In this document: positions 15,902 through 26,078 of the stretch, one piece after another
How the letters are laid out: every line of letters begins with the position of its first letter
How positions within the stretch are numbered: position 1 is the stretch's first letter
DNA from: Geobacteraceae bacterium
GTDB lineage: Bacteria > Desulfobacterota > Desulfuromonadia > Geobacterales > Geobacteraceae
Assembly: GCA_905339345.1 (NCBI GenBank)
Contig: CAJPFF010000168.1
Coordinates: forward strand, 1-32,302
Length of the DNA stretch: 32,302 nt
Direction of reading: 5' to 3'
Made by a program: the position numbers and the translations under genes
The notes under the pieces: generated by a model
Told to the model about the DNA's origin: nothing
Databases searched by the model: none
What the model saw: only the letters and a program-made list of their open reading frames with translations

Positions 15902-17011
15902 GTGGCTGTCCTCCTGTTTTTTGCGGGGGATGGCTTTACCGCCCCCCTCCTCCGGCAGGAGATCGTTCGGGTTGCCATCATAAAAGGGGGCGACGGCGTC
16001 AGGATCGACGGCGACGGCCTGCTTGCAACCGACGAGAAGGGCGAGCCACTTCGGCTGACCCTCCCCACGCAGGTCAAGCGGGCTGGGGGGAACCTCTCGG
16101 TGGGGGGGCAAACGGTCAGTCGTCTGACAGTTGCTTCTCCTGCCACCATACAGGTTAACGGTAAGCGCTACCGCGGTACCATCGAGGTCGAACCCTCTGA
16201 CAAGGGGGTGCTTGTGGTGAACGAGCTCCCGCTGGAGGACTATCTGGTGGGGCTCATCAACTGCGAGATCTCGTCCCAGTGGCCCATCGAGTCGGTGAAG
16301 GCCCAGGCAGTTGTTGCGCGCACCTATGCAGTCTACCAGATGCGGGCCCGTGCGGGAGCTCCGTACCACCTGGAGTCATCGGTACTTGACCAGGTCTATG
16401 ACGGGTGCGAGATCGAGGACAGCCGGGCGGCGCGGGGGGTGCGTGAAACTGCGGGAGAAATCCTTACCTACGGGGGGCAGCCGATCCAGGCGTTCTATCA
16501 TTCCAACTGTGGCGGCCGTACTGAGGTGGCCGAGAACGTCTGGGGGGTTCGGCTTCCCTATCTCAGAAGTGTCGACTGTGCCTACTGTGCCACAAACCCC
16601 TCCATCCGGTGGGAACTTGCCATCCCCCTGAAGAAGCTTGAGGTGCTCCTAAAAGGAGCAGGCATCCAGGTTTCGGGCCTCCGGGAAATCAGGGATGGGA
16701 AACGAAACGAGAGCGGCAGGCTCATTGATCTCACCCTTGTTTCTTCCAGGGGGGGGGTAACAATCTCGGCGGTGAACTTCCGCAAGATTGTCGGCTACAC
16801 CGCCATCAAGAGCACCAATTTTGCAGTCAGGCCCGCCACCGACTCGGTTCATTTTTCAGGGACAGGTTACGGACACGGCGTTGGTCTCTGTCAGTGGGGC
16901 GCCAAGCAACGGGCCTCCGACGGTTTTTCCTACCGGGAGATTCTTGCGTATTACTATCCTGGCGCCCTTCTGGGTCAGCTCCCGGGGGAGCAGGGCGTCG
17001 ATGCGCGTTGA
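15902..17011 (+). CDS. SpoIID/LytB-domain protein, probable peptidoglycan lytic transglycosylase or amidase enhancer
   Basis: About 369 residues, exported. The SpoIID domain fills the centre: [40 protein letters not shown], where the Glu of the first E-I-S/W-P stretch is the catalytic residue in SpoIID. Then come [11 protein letters not shown] and a C-terminal [15 protein letters not shown]. In spore formers SpoIID cleaves denuded glycan strands. Non-sporulating bacteria keep homologues for wall remodelling. The GTG at 15902 is the first conventional start but leaves a signal peptide without a basic N-region; an upstream ATA at 15878 would restore one (see findings). The gene overlaps queA by 11 bases and appears to lead the operon. 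Confidence 0.83.
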   Translation: MAVLLFFAGDGFTAPLLRQEIVRVAIIKGGDGVRIDGDGLLATDEKGEPLRLTLPTQVKRAGGNLSVGGQTVSRLTVASPATIQVNGKRYRGTIEVEPSDKGVLVVNELPLEDYLVGLINCEISSQWPIESVKAQAVVARTYAVYQMRARAGAPYHLESSVLDQVYDGCEIEDSRAARGVRETAGEILTYGGQPIQAFYHSNCGGRTEVAENVWGVRLPYLRSVDCAYCATNPSIRWELAIPLKKLEVLLKGAGIQVSGLREIRDGKRNESGRLIDLTLVSSRGGVTISAVNFRKIVGYTAIKSTNFAVRPATDSVHFSGTGYGHGVGLCQWGAKQRASDGFSYREILAYYYPGALLGQLPGEQGVDAR

Positions 17012-18032
17012 CGATTTCGACTATGACCTGCCGTCGGAGCTGATCGCCCAGGAACCCCTTGACCGTCGTGACGCTACCCGGCTCATGACCGTTGACCGGG
17101 CGCGGGGAGACGTTGACGAGGTTCCCTTTCGCGAGATCGCCCGGCTCTTCCGGCCGGGTGACCTTCTGGTGGTAAACGATACCCGTGTCATTGCCGCACG
17201 ATTCTTCGGTGTCAAGGAGAGCGGTGGCCGCGTGGAAGTTTTCCTTGAAAGGAAGCTTCCCGCCGAGGGGGAACAGTGGCAGTGTCTGCTGCGCTCCTCA
17301 AAGCCGTCTCGACCCGGCACCCGGATCCTCCTCCCCGGCGCAGTGACAGCCGAAGTCAACGGACGCGGCGAGGGGGACACATGGTGTCTTTCGTTTACTC
17401 CTGTTGCGGGATTCGATGAATGGCTCGAGCGGACCGGCGTCATGCCCCTGCCCCCGTACATAAAGAGGAGTGCGGTAGACGCCGACCGGGAGCGGTACCA
17501 GACGGTTTTTGCCCGGCACCAGGGGGCGGTTGCGGCCCCGACGGCCGGTCTCCATTTTACCCGGGAGCTTTTGGATGAAATCCGGGAGCGGGGCGTCGAG
17601 ATTGCAACCCTTACCCTCCATGTGGGGCTCGGCACCTTTATGCCGGTCAGAGTGGAGCAGGTGGAGGAACACCGGATGCACCGGGAGCGCTATGGTATCC
17701 CCTCTTCGACCGCCGATGCGGTGAATGCCCGGAAAAAGAGCGGAGGGAGGGTGGTCGCCCTGGGAACCACCGTATGCCGCACCCTGGAGCACGCGGCCTG
17801 CGGCGATGGGAGCGTGACAGCCGGCGCGGGGGAGACGGACATCTTTATTTACCCCGGCTACCGGTTCAAGGTGGTGGATGCCCTCATCACCAATTTCCAC
17901 CTCCCCAAGTCGACCCTGCTCATGCTCGTCTCGGCCTTTGCCGGGAAGGAGCTTCTCTTCAGGGCCTACAATGAGGCGATGGCGCGGCGTTTCCGGTTTT
18001 TCAGCTACGGCGACGCGATGTTTATATCTTAG
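17001..18032 (+). CDS. queA: S-adenosylmethionine:tRNA ribosyltransferase-isomerase
   Basis: A 343-residue QueA. It transfers and isomerises the ribosyl group of SAM onto 7-aminomethyl-7-deazaguanine in tRNA, forming epoxyqueuosine. Family motifs: [15 protein letters not shown] at the N-terminus, [38 protein letters not shown], and [18 protein letters not shown] near the end. The length matches E. coli QueA (356). The start ATG 17001 lies within the end of the SpoIID-like gene; the longer frame back to 16788 only reads that gene out of phase. The next gene is tgt, the preceding step in queuosine insertion, as in many bacteria. Confidence 0.95.
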   Translation: MRVDDFDYDLPSELIAQEPLDRRDATRLMTVDRARGDVDEVPFREIARLFRPGDLLVVNDTRVIAARFFGVKESGGRVEVFLERKLPAEGEQWQCLLRSSKPSRPGTRILLPGAVTAEVNGRGEGDTWCLSFTPVAGFDEWLERTGVMPLPPYIKRSAVDADRERYQTVFARHQGAVAAPTAGLHFTRELLDEIRERGVEIATLTLHVGLGTFMPVRVEQVEEHRMHRERYGIPSSTADAVNARKKSGGRVVALGTTVCRTLEHAACGDGSVTAGAGETDIFIYPGYRFKVVDALITNFHLPKSTLLMLVSAFAGKELLFRAYNEAMARRFRFFSYGDAMFIS

Positions 18033-19226
<1,194 letters not shown>

Positions 19227-19292
19227 TTGCTCCATAATAAAGAGGGAAAACCAACAGGTTAGCCACTCTATAAATCGTTCGGAGGTTACACA

Positions 19293-19613
19293 ATGTTCGG
19301 AGTTGCTTTTGCCATGGCTTCACAACCGGGAGGAGCCCAAGCTGGCGGCCCCCTAGGCGCTTTTCAGGCGATCCTGCCGCTCGTATTCATGTTTGCCATC
19401 TTCTATTTCCTCCTTATCCGTCCCCAGCAGAAGAAGGCCAAGGATCACCGCGCACTTATCGACTCCCTCAAGAAGGGGGACCAGATTGTCACTGCCGGCG
19501 GCATCCATGGCAAGGTGAGCGCCATCGACGGTGATGTCGTCCTCCTTGAAGTGGCTACGGGGGTGACGATCAAGATCTCCAAGGGCTACATCGCTACCCT
19601 GAAGAAGGATTAG
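19293..19613 (+). CDS. yajC: Preprotein translocase accessory subunit YajC
   Basis: A 106-residue inner-membrane protein with one transmembrane helix (about residues 25-42, ILPLVFMFAIFYFLLIRP). The family signature RPQQKKAKDH follows, then a small cytoplasmic domain with GDQIVTAGGIHGKV. YajC joins SecD and SecF in the holotranslocon and assists the proton-driven stage of secretion. GGAGG lies 8 bases before ATG 19293. The gap from tgt is 66 bases with no clear terminator. secD follows after 32 bases. Confidence 0.94.
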   Translation: MFGVAFAMASQPGGAQAGGPLGAFQAILPLVFMFAIFYFLLIRPQQKKAKDHRALIDSLKKGDQIVTAGGIHGKVSAIDGDVVLLEVATGVTIKISKGYIATLKKD

Positions 19614-19645
19614 AACCTAACGGGATCTTGAAAGGAGCTTCGCGC

Positions 19646-21247
19646 ATGCCAAAGGGGCTTACTTGGCGTTTCGGCCTCATCCTGCTGTTTATTTTTCTGT
19701 CGGGCCTCTATCTCACCCCGACGTTCGTGTCCCCCCTTCCGTCGTGGTGGACGGGGCTCCTCCCCAAGGATCGCATCAGCTTGGGGCTCGACCTTCAGGG
19801 GGGGACCCATCTGGTAATGGAGGTGGAGATCCAGAAGGCGGTGGAAGGTGCCCTCGACCTCATTGCCACCGATCTGGAGGACAGCCTCACTGCCAAGACC
19901 CTGCGATTCAAGAAGATAGGCCGGACTGCATCTGATCGCGTCCAGCTCACCTTCTACGACCGGGGCACCGCCGACACGGTCCAGAAGATGATCAAGGAGA
20001 AGTACCCGACCATGGAACTGGTTCCCCCCTACGACGAGGGGGGATTTGTGAGCATGCAACTCCGGATGGGGGAGAAGGAAGCCCAGGAGCGCAAGGACCG
20101 CGCCGTTGCCCAGGCCCTGGAGACGATCCGCAACCGGATCGACCAGTTCGGGGTTTCCGAGCCGGTCATTGCCCGGGAAGGACTTACCAATATTGTTGTC
20201 CAGCTCCCGGGCATCAAGGACCCCAAGCGGGCCATCGAGCTCATCGGCCGCACGGCAAGGCTGGAGTTCAAGCTGGTTGACGAGGCGATCAACCCGGCTA
20301 CCGCCACCCCCGGCACCGTACCCGAGGACTCGGAAATTCTCATTGAGAAAAAGACCGACTCAACCACCGGAGCCGTAACCGAGATTCCCCTCGTGGTCAA
20401 GAAAAAGGCGATGATCACCGGGGACCTCCTCACCGATGCCCAGGTCCGCATCGATTCACAGTTCAACCAGCCCTATGTGGCGATCGATTTTAATGCCACC
20501 GGCGCCCGCCTCTTCGATCAGGTTACTGCCGCCAATGTGGGCAAGCGGTTTGCGATTGTCCTCGACAACACCATCTATTCGGCGCCGGTGATCCGGGAGC
20601 GGATTTCGGGGGGGAGTGCCCAGATCTCCGGGTCTTTCACCGAGAAGGAGGCCGCCGATCTCGCCATCGTGCTCCGGGCGGGGTCGCTTCCCGCTCCGGT
20701 CAAGATCATCCAGAACGTGACGGTTGGTCCCTCCCTCGGTCAGGACTCCATCAACAAGGGGTTGATTGCCGGCCTCGTGGGAATCGGCCTCGTTATCGCC
20801 TTTATGACGATTTACTACAAACTGTCCGGCCTCGTGGCCAACTTCGGCATGGTGCTGAACGTTGTCTACCTCATGGGAGCCCTGGCGGCTCTTGGGGCTA
20901 CCCTGACGTTGCCGGGCATTGCCGCCATCGTCCTCCTTATCGGCATGTCGGTGGACGCCAACGTCCTCATCTTCGAACGGATCAGGGAGGAGATGCGGCT
21001 CGGCAAGCCCCCCAAAGCGGCTCTGGATGCCGGCTATGACAAGGCGTTCCTCACCATCATGGACTCCCACGTCACGACCCTCATCACTGCCGCCGTCCTC
21101 TTCCAGTTCGGCACCGGCCCGGTCAAGGGATTTGCCGTATCGCTGAGCCTGGGGGTCATCATCAACCTGTTTACCGCTCTCGTTGGCACCAAGGCTGTTT
21201 TTGACTTCGCCCTGTCACGCCTGCGGGTCAAGCGTCTGAGCGTTTAG
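19646..21247 (+). CDS. secD: Protein translocase subunit SecD
   Basis: A 533-residue RND-type membrane protein. An N-terminal transmembrane helix is followed by GLDLQGGTHLVMEVE, the conserved D1 motif. A large periplasmic P1 region comes next (including IRNRIDQFGVSEPVIAREG), then five C-terminal helices from about residue 365, with GMSVDANVLIFERIREE in helix 4. SecD uses the proton gradient to pull proteins out of SecYEG on the periplasmic side. AAAGGAG lies 8 bases before ATG 19646; a TTG start at 19628 would use part of that site and is rejected. Confidence 0.96.
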   Translation: MPKGLTWRFGLILLFIFLSGLYLTPTFVSPLPSWWTGLLPKDRISLGLDLQGGTHLVMEVEIQKAVEGALDLIATDLEDSLTAKTLRFKKIGRTASDRVQLTFYDRGTADTVQKMIKEKYPTMELVPPYDEGGFVSMQLRMGEKEAQERKDRAVAQALETIRNRIDQFGVSEPVIAREGLTNIVVQLPGIKDPKRAIELIGRTARLEFKLVDEAINPATATPGTVPEDSEILIEKKTDSTTGAVTEIPLVVKKKAMITGDLLTDAQVRIDSQFNQPYVAIDFNATGARLFDQVTAANVGKRFAIVLDNTIYSAPVIRERISGGSAQISGSFTEKEAADLAIVLRAGSLPAPVKIIQNVTVGPSLGQDSINKGLIAGLVGIGLVIAFMTIYYKLSGLVANFGMVLNVVYLMGALAALGATLTLPGIAAIVLLIGMSVDANVLIFERIREEMRLGKPPKAALDAGYDKAFLTIMDSHVTTLITAAVLFQFGTGPVKGFAVSLSLGVIINLFTALVGTKAVFDFALSRLRVKRLSV

Positions 21248-21256
21248 GGGGAGTGT

Positions 21257-22165
21257 ATGGAATTTATTGGAAAGACCCATTTTGACTTCATGGGGAAGAA
21301 GAAGATCTCTTTCGCAGTCTCCATCATCATCTCCATCATCGGTATCATCGGCGTCGTCCAGATAGCACTTGGGACGGCCAACATGGGGATCGATTTCTCC
21401 GGCGGTACCGCCGTGCAGCTTAAGTTCGCCCAGCCGGTCTCCATCGACAAGGCCCGGGAGGCCCTGTCGAAGCACGGCCTGAAGGACGCCAACCTCCAGG
21501 AGATCACGGAGGGGAATAAGCTCCTCGTGAAGGTAGGTAAGACATCCCTTCCCCAGGGGAACGCCGCCGATCTGATCCAGGGAGCATTTCAGAAGGAAGT
21601 TCCCGGCAACCAGTTCGTGGTGGAAAGCTCCACCGAGATCGGCCCCGCCATCGGTGACAAGCTCCGCAAGGACACCCTCATTGCCGTGGCCATATCGCTG
21701 ATCTGCATCGTCATCTACATCGCCTGGCGGTTCGACTTCACCTTCGGCGTGGGGGCTCTCGCCGCCACCCTCCACGATGTCCTCGCCATGTTCGCGGTCT
21801 TTTTCCTGCTGAACAAGGAGATCAACCTCCTCTTCATCACGGCGGTCCTTACGATCGCCGGGTACTCGCTCACCGACACGGTGGTAGTCTTTGACCGGAT
21901 CAGGGAGAATCTCCACAAGAACACGAAGGATTCGCTGTCGGTAATTTTCAATCACAGTATCAACGAGGTGCTCTCCCGGACTATAATCACCGGGCTCACC
22001 ACCTTCCTGGCCGCCGGGTCGCTCTACTTCTTCGGCGGCGAGGTTATCCATGACTTCGCCCTGGCACTGGTCGTCGGCATTGTTGTCGGCATCTACTCGT
22101 CCGTCTTCGTGGCGAGCCCCATTGTCGAGGTCTGGGGACGCCGGACCAAAACCAGCAAAGCGTAA
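21257..22165 (+). CDS. secF: Protein translocase subunit SecF
   Basis: A 302-residue partner of SecD with six transmembrane helices. MGIDFSGGTAVQLKF is the conserved segment after helix 1. SSTEIGPAIGDKLRKDT precedes helix 2, and TIAGYSLTDTVVVFDRIREN is the helix 4 signature. It begins 9 bases after the secD stop with GGGGGAG upstream. SecD and SecF are separate genes here, not fused as in some bacteria. Confidence 0.96.
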   Translation: MEFIGKTHFDFMGKKKISFAVSIIISIIGIIGVVQIALGTANMGIDFSGGTAVQLKFAQPVSIDKAREALSKHGLKDANLQEITEGNKLLVKVGKTSLPQGNAADLIQGAFQKEVPGNQFVVESSTEIGPAIGDKLRKDTLIAVAISLICIVIYIAWRFDFTFGVGALAATLHDVLAMFAVFFLLNKEINLLFITAVLTIAGYSLTDTVVVFDRIRENLHKNTKDSLSVIFNHSINEVLSRTIITGLTTFLAAGSLYFFGGEVIHDFALALVVGIVVGIYSSVFVASPIVEVWGRRTKTSKA

Positions 22166-22178
22166 AGGCGAGGAGACG

Positions 22179-22778
22179 ATGATGAACAAGGAAACTGTGC
22201 TGTATGTGGTCATTGCGCTTCTTGTCGGTATCCTGGGTACCGTTCTGGTGGTCGGCGTGGTCAACAAGCAGAAGCCGGCTCCGGCCACGGCCGGCATTCC
22301 TGCCGGAGGTGGTTCCCCTGTCGACTACCAGCAGCGGATCACCCAGGCGGAGAAAATTGTTGCCGGTGACCCGAAGAACCTCCAGGCCTGGATACAGCTC
22401 GGCAACGATTATTTCGACACCGACCAGCCCCAGAAGGCGATCACCGCCTATGGCAAGGCCCTGGAGTTTGACCCCAACAACGCCAACATACTCACCGATC
22501 AGGGGATCATGTTCAAGCGGGTGGGGTGGTTTGACAAAGCCATCGCCAACTTCGAGAAGGCCCAGCAGATCGACCCGAAGCACCTTCAGAGCCTTTACAA
22601 CCTGGGGGTGGTTTACATGGCCGACCTGAAGCAGCCCGCCAAGGCGGTGAAATACTGGGAGCGCTACCTGGAGCTCGACCCCATGAGCCCCAACTCCCAG
22701 CAGGTCCGGGCGATGCTTGAAGAGGCCAAGGGGATGGGACAGGCCTCACCTCCTCAGGGACAGCTCTTCAAAAGATGA
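22179..22778 (+). CDS. Membrane-anchored TPR protein
   Basis: A 199-residue protein with an N-terminal transmembrane anchor (about 7-28), a short Pro/Ala-rich linker and three or so tetratricopeptide repeats. Visible repeat signatures are AWIQLGNDYFDTDQPQKAITAYGKALEFDPNN, the following ILTDQGIMFKRVGWFDKAI unit, and SLYNLGVVYMADLKQPAKAVKYWERYLELDP. The repeats are expected in the periplasm, acting as a protein-binding scaffold. AGGAG lies 3 or 6 bases before the double start ATGATG. It starts 13 bases after secF and is the last gene before the terminator, so it may assist a secretion-linked assembly step. The partner is unknown. Confidence 0.85.
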   Translation: MMNKETVLYVVIALLVGILGTVLVVGVVNKQKPAPATAGIPAGGGSPVDYQQRITQAEKIVAGDPKNLQAWIQLGNDYFDTDQPQKAITAYGKALEFDPNNANILTDQGIMFKRVGWFDKAIANFEKAQQIDPKHLQSLYNLGVVYMADLKQPAKAVKYWERYLELDPMSPNSQQVRAMLEEAKGMGQASPPQGQLFKR

Positions 22779-22792
22779 CCTGCACATTGAAT

Positions 22793-22816
22793 CCCCCGCT
22801 TCGGCGGGGGTTTTTT
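22793..22816 (+). terminator. Rho-independent terminator ending the spoIID-to-TPR cluster
   Basis: CCCCCGC (22793-22799) pairs with GCGGGGG (22804-22810) around a UUCG tetraloop and is followed by six T. It lies 15 bases after the TPR gene stop. It is a textbook hairpin and marks the end of the cluster. Confidence 0.95.
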
Positions 22817-22845
22817 GTTGGACCGTTCGCGGAGAGGAATAAGAG

Positions 22846-24582
22846 ATGAAACCGGTTACCGAGAGGCGCTGGACGGTTCGGGAGCATGACAGGGAAACGG
22901 CGGAGAGAATCGCACGGGAGCTCTCCGTTGACCCTTTCCTGGCCCGGCTGCTCGTTAACCGGGGAATGGCCGATGGTGCGGCTGCCGGTCGCTTCCTTTC
23001 TTCCTCCCTGTCCGACGTGAGTGATCCTTTCCTGCTGAAAGGGATGTCAGAGGCGGTCGCGCGTCTCTGTGCGGCACGGACGCGGGGCGAGACGGTCTGC
23101 GTCTACGGCGATTATGATGTGGACGGGGTCACCGCCACGGCGCTGCTGATACGTTTTTTCCGCGCGGTTGGCATCCACTGTTTCTTTCATATTCCCAACC
23201 GCTTTGAAGAGGGGTATGGCCTGTCGGAGGATGGGCTCCGCAAGGTGGCAGAGCGTGCCCGGGTTGTCGTTTCGGTTGACTGCGGGGTGACCGCCGTGGT
23301 CGAGGCGGAACTCTGTGTTTCCCTGGGACTCGACCTGATCATCACCGACCACCACACCCCCGGGCCGATCCTTCCCAACGCCTGCGCCGTTATCAACCCG
23401 CACCAGTCAGGCTGTTCCTATCCCTTCAAGTCGCTGGCAGGTGTCGGAGTTGCCTTCAACCTGATGGTCGCGCTTCGGGGACGGCTCCGGGAGGAGGGGA
23501 CTTTTGTCGGCGGGAACGAGCCGAATTTGCGGGAATATCTCGACCTCGTCGCCCTCGGAACCATTGCCGACGTGGTCCCCCTTGTGGGCGAGAACCGGAT
23601 CTTCGTGAAGTTCGGGCTCCGGGAGCTCACTTCTGCTTCCCGCGTCGGGGTGAAGGCTCTCAAGGAGGTGGCGGGCGTGACCGGCGCCGTGGGGTGCGGC
23701 GCCGTCGGCTTCCGGCTTGCCCCCCGGCTCAACGCGGCTGGCAGGCTGGAGGATGCGACCCGGGGGGTGGAACTCCTCCTGGAGAACGAGTTGTCCCGGG
23801 CAGCAACCATTGCCGCGGAACTGGACGAAAGCAATGCCGAACGCCAAACCATCGAGCGGCAGATCCTTGCCGATGCCCTTGCCCGGGTTCAGGAAAATCC
23901 GGCCATGGGGGGGAGAAAAAGCATCGTCCTCGCCTCTGATGCATGGCATTCGGGAGTTATTGGCATCGTAGCGTCGCGGATGGTTGACCTCTTCCATAGA
24001 CCCACGGTTCTCATTGCCTTGCAGGAAGGGGTCGGACGGGGCTCGGGGCGCAGTATTCCCGGCTTTCACCTCTACGATGCCCTCGATGCCTGTGCCGAAC
24101 ACCTGGTGAAATTTGGCGGGCACCGCTACGCTGCCGGGCTTTCCATTGACGAGTCAACGTTGGAGAGTTTCGTCGCCCGTTTCGAAGAGGTTTCTGCTGG
24201 GCTGTTGTCCGCCGACGACCTGACGCCGGTGCTCCGCGTGGATGCGGAACTTTCGCCCCACGAAGTGACTGCGGAACTGGCGGACGCGGTTTCGTTGCTT
24301 GAGCCCTTTGGCGCCGGGAATCCGGAACCGCTTTTCGTGCTTCGTGGCATGGAGATCGTGCAGCGGTGGCCGATCCGCGGGAATCATCTCAAGATTCGAC
24401 TTGCAGCTGCGGGGCACACCTTTGACGCCATCGGTTTCAATCTCGCGGAGAAGGGGGCCGAACTCTCCGATGCGGTGGCCATTGCCTTTACTCTCGGCTG
24501 GAACGAGTGGAACGGTCGGAAAACACTGCAGCTGAATCTTCGTGACATTACCAACTCCGGGCAGGTGCTTGACGTATGCTGA
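22846..24582 (+). CDS. recJ: Single-stranded-DNA-specific exonuclease RecJ
   Basis: A 578-residue DHH-superfamily 5'-3' exonuclease, used in RecFOR recombination, mismatch repair and base-excision repair. Catalytic motifs: DYDVDG (89-94), SVDCGVTA, DHH (168-170) and NPHQSGCSYPFKSLAG with GVGVAFNLM. Then GTIADVVPL and RLNAAGRLEDA follow, and the DHHA1 region has WHSGVIGIVASR and GRGSGRSIPGFHLYDAL. The C-terminal OB fold is seen around HLKIRLAAAGHTFDAIGF. The length equals E. coli RecJ (577). GAGAGGA precedes ATG 22846. There is no clear promoter between the terminator and the start, so the promoter may lie within the 30-base gap or rely on read-through. It overlaps the next gene by 7 bases. 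Confidence 0.95.
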   Translation: MKPVTERRWTVREHDRETAERIARELSVDPFLARLLVNRGMADGAAAGRFLSSSLSDVSDPFLLKGMSEAVARLCAARTRGETVCVYGDYDVDGVTATALLIRFFRAVGIHCFFHIPNRFEEGYGLSEDGLRKVAERARVVVSVDCGVTAVVEAELCVSLGLDLIITDHHTPGPILPNACAVINPHQSGCSYPFKSLAGVGVAFNLMVALRGRLREEGTFVGGNEPNLREYLDLVALGTIADVVPLVGENRIFVKFGLRELTSASRVGVKALKEVAGVTGAVGCGAVGFRLAPRLNAAGRLEDATRGVELLLENELSRAATIAAELDESNAERQTIERQILADALARVQENPAMGGRKSIVLASDAWHSGVIGIVASRMVDLFHRPTVLIALQEGVGRGSGRSIPGFHLYDALDACAEHLVKFGGHRYAAGLSIDESTLESFVARFEEVSAGLLSADDLTPVLRVDAELSPHEVTAELADAVSLLEPFGAGNPEPLFVLRGMEIVQRWPIRGNHLKIRLAAAGHTFDAIGFNLAEKGAELSDAVAIAFTLGWNEWNGRKTLQLNLRDITNSGQVLDVC

Positions 24583-25475
24583 GGGAAGAGCGGTTCAATA
24601 CGGCCGACAGAATCATTACAGTCGGATTTTGGGTCAACGCGGCTCTCATGACCATGAAGCTTCTTGCCGGCCATTTCGGTAAATCCGATGCGGTGTTTGC
24701 CGACGGCCTGGAAAGCGCCTGCGATTTCGTGGCGATTCTCTCCACCATGATCGCCCTGCGGGTCGGGCGCCAACCCTTTGACCCCAAGCACCCCTATGGG
24801 CATGGGAAGGCGGAGAACATCGCAGCGGTTCTGGTCTCCCTCGTTATCTTTACCACCGGCCTCGGAATTCTGATCAAGGCGGTCCATACCGTTATCGACC
24901 GCACCTACCAGACCCCCGATCTGATGGCGGTGCTTGCGGCAGTTGCCACCATTGGCATCAAGGAATGGCTTTACCGGTTCTCGATGAAAACCGGCGAGCA
25001 CCTTCAAAGCCCCGCACTCACGGCCGTGGCGAAGGACCACCGCAAGGACGCGGTGACCTCCGTCGCAACCCTGGTGGGGGTAACCGGAGCCTTTTTCGGG
25101 GTCGGCGTCATGGATCCCCTTGCTGCGGGTCTTACGGCGTTCTTCATCTTTCACATCGGTTACGAGACGTGTATGGGAGCCGTCCATGACCTCATGGATG
25201 GCAGCCCTTCCGAGGATCTTATCCGGTCAATTACGCAGCTTTCCGAAGGGGTGGACGGCGTTGAGCACGTCCACGAAATCCGGGGCCGGCGTTCGGGCCA
25301 GTACCTTATCATCGACCTGAAGCTCGACATGGATCCGGATATGACCGTCAAGCGCTCCCACGACATCGCTACTACGGTCAAACGACTTATTTTCGAGCGA
25401 TATCCCAATGTGGGAGACGTGATGATTCACATAAATCCCCATGATGAAGAGCACGAGGATCTGATCAGGCTGTGA
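24576..25475 (+). CDS. Cation diffusion facilitator (CDF) family transporter
   Basis: A 299-residue CDF protein with about six transmembrane helices (residues 12-200) and a C-terminal cytoplasmic ferredoxin-like domain (about 210-290). Motifs: FADGLESACDFVAIL in helix 2, PFDPKHPYGHGKAENIAA in the loop after it, and VAKDHRKDAVTSVATL in helix 5. CDFs export divalent metals in exchange for protons. By alignment from memory, the transport-site positions are Glu 46 and Asp 50 in helix 2 and Asp 154 and Asp 158 in helix 5. This all-acidic set is unlike the zinc type, which has histidines, and could suit Mn, Fe or Mg. The ATG lies inside the recJ stop region, so the two genes are translationally coupled. 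Confidence 0.9.
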   Translation: MLREERFNTADRIITVGFWVNAALMTMKLLAGHFGKSDAVFADGLESACDFVAILSTMIALRVGRQPFDPKHPYGHGKAENIAAVLVSLVIFTTGLGILIKAVHTVIDRTYQTPDLMAVLAAVATIGIKEWLYRFSMKTGEHLQSPALTAVAKDHRKDAVTSVATLVGVTGAFFGVGVMDPLAAGLTAFFIFHIGYETCMGAVHDLMDGSPSEDLIRSITQLSEGVDGVEHVHEIRGRRSGQYLIIDLKLDMDPDMTVKRSHDIATTVKRLIFERYPNVGDVMIHINPHDEEHEDLIRL

Positions 25476-25488
25476 GTTCGACGGGCCT

Positions 25489-25510
25489 CGTCTCCGTGCC
25501 AGGGGAGACG
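25489..25510 (+). terminator. Weak hairpin after the CDF gene, possible terminator
   Basis: CGTCTCC (25489-25495) pairs with GGAGACG (25504-25510) around an 8-base loop, 13 bases after the CDF stop. There is no U tract, so intrinsic termination is doubtful. Confidence 0.3.
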
Positions 25511-25602
25511 GCAGCAGCACACAGATCTCCATTGAGCCGAAAGGCGAAGACGAATTTTCACGGGGCGATATACTGCATGAGGGCAGCAACGGCAACTACT
25601 TA

Positions 25603-25632
25603 TTGACATTGTTGTGATGCCAAGGGTATTAA
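25603..25632 (+). promoter_or_regulatory. Candidate promoter for the receiver-like/LysM/GspE gene set
   Basis: A perfect -35 TTGACA (25603-25608) and a -10 TATTAA (25627-25632, 4 of 6 bases) are separated by 18 bases. The nearest + strand gene begins at 26079, so the leader would be about 440 bases and could hold regulatory RNA structure or a small RNA. Confidence 0.5.
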
Positions 25633-26078
25633 TAACGTTTAAATCTTGTCCCGGGGTTTTCTGTCTCGTGCCAATCTGGGATGTGTCCGACGAAACCACG
25701 ACCGGCGGCGCTTTCCAAGTCGTTTCGTTAGTAATCTCCGTTATATCACGGTATCTGCGACGGATGGTGCCGCTACGGACGGTGTGTCTCTCCGCGGGGC
25801 TTCACTCAATGCTCCACACCGTATGGTGCCCGGCACTAAGGCTATTTAATGAACGTCGGATGATAGAGGGTAAAACCTCTGTTAATTCGACTGTTCCGTT
25901 GCTTTGGGGCTCGCTTGGCGGAGGCAATAACCCCCGACTCTCAGGTGGTGCCTGTGTTTGAGTCTTGGAGTGGTCATGAAATTGCAGAGTTATCAGCGGA
26001 ACGTGCTGGATTCTGGGGTGGATAACTGATGACACTGAAATCATGGTCATGTGACTATCGAACCTTCAGGGAAGACTC

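Larger units (their letters stand above)
25476..26078. other. 603-base intergenic region with promoter and inverted repeats
   Basis: No convincing gene is seen, and the base composition is more AT-rich than the flanks. It contains a hairpin after the CDF gene, a sigma70-type promoter candidate at 25603-25632, an 8-base inverted repeat ACGGTGTG (25779-25786)/CACACCGT (25815-25822) with a 28-base loop, and a small hairpin AGAGG/CCTCT near 25864-25879. I looked for GEMM-type c-di-GMP riboswitch sequence and did not find it. A + strand frame at 25614-25961 (115 codons) has atypical composition and no ribosome-binding site. Confidence 0.55.

Noticed and set aside
16788-17000. N-terminal extension of queA
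   Set aside because: The extension reads the SpoIID-like gene out of frame; QueA homology starts at ATG 17001.
25614-25961. 115-codon + strand frame in the intergenic region
   Set aside because: No ribosome-binding site, atypical composition with many Cys, Leu and Arg, and no motif. It overlaps the promoter -10 and the inverted repeats. Kept only as something to compare with relatives.
25476-26078. GEMM-type c-di-GMP riboswitch ahead of the ATPase gene set
   Set aside because: Expected because of the c-di-GMP context, but I found no sequence resembling the conserved GEMM core by eye. A covariance search would be needed to exclude it.
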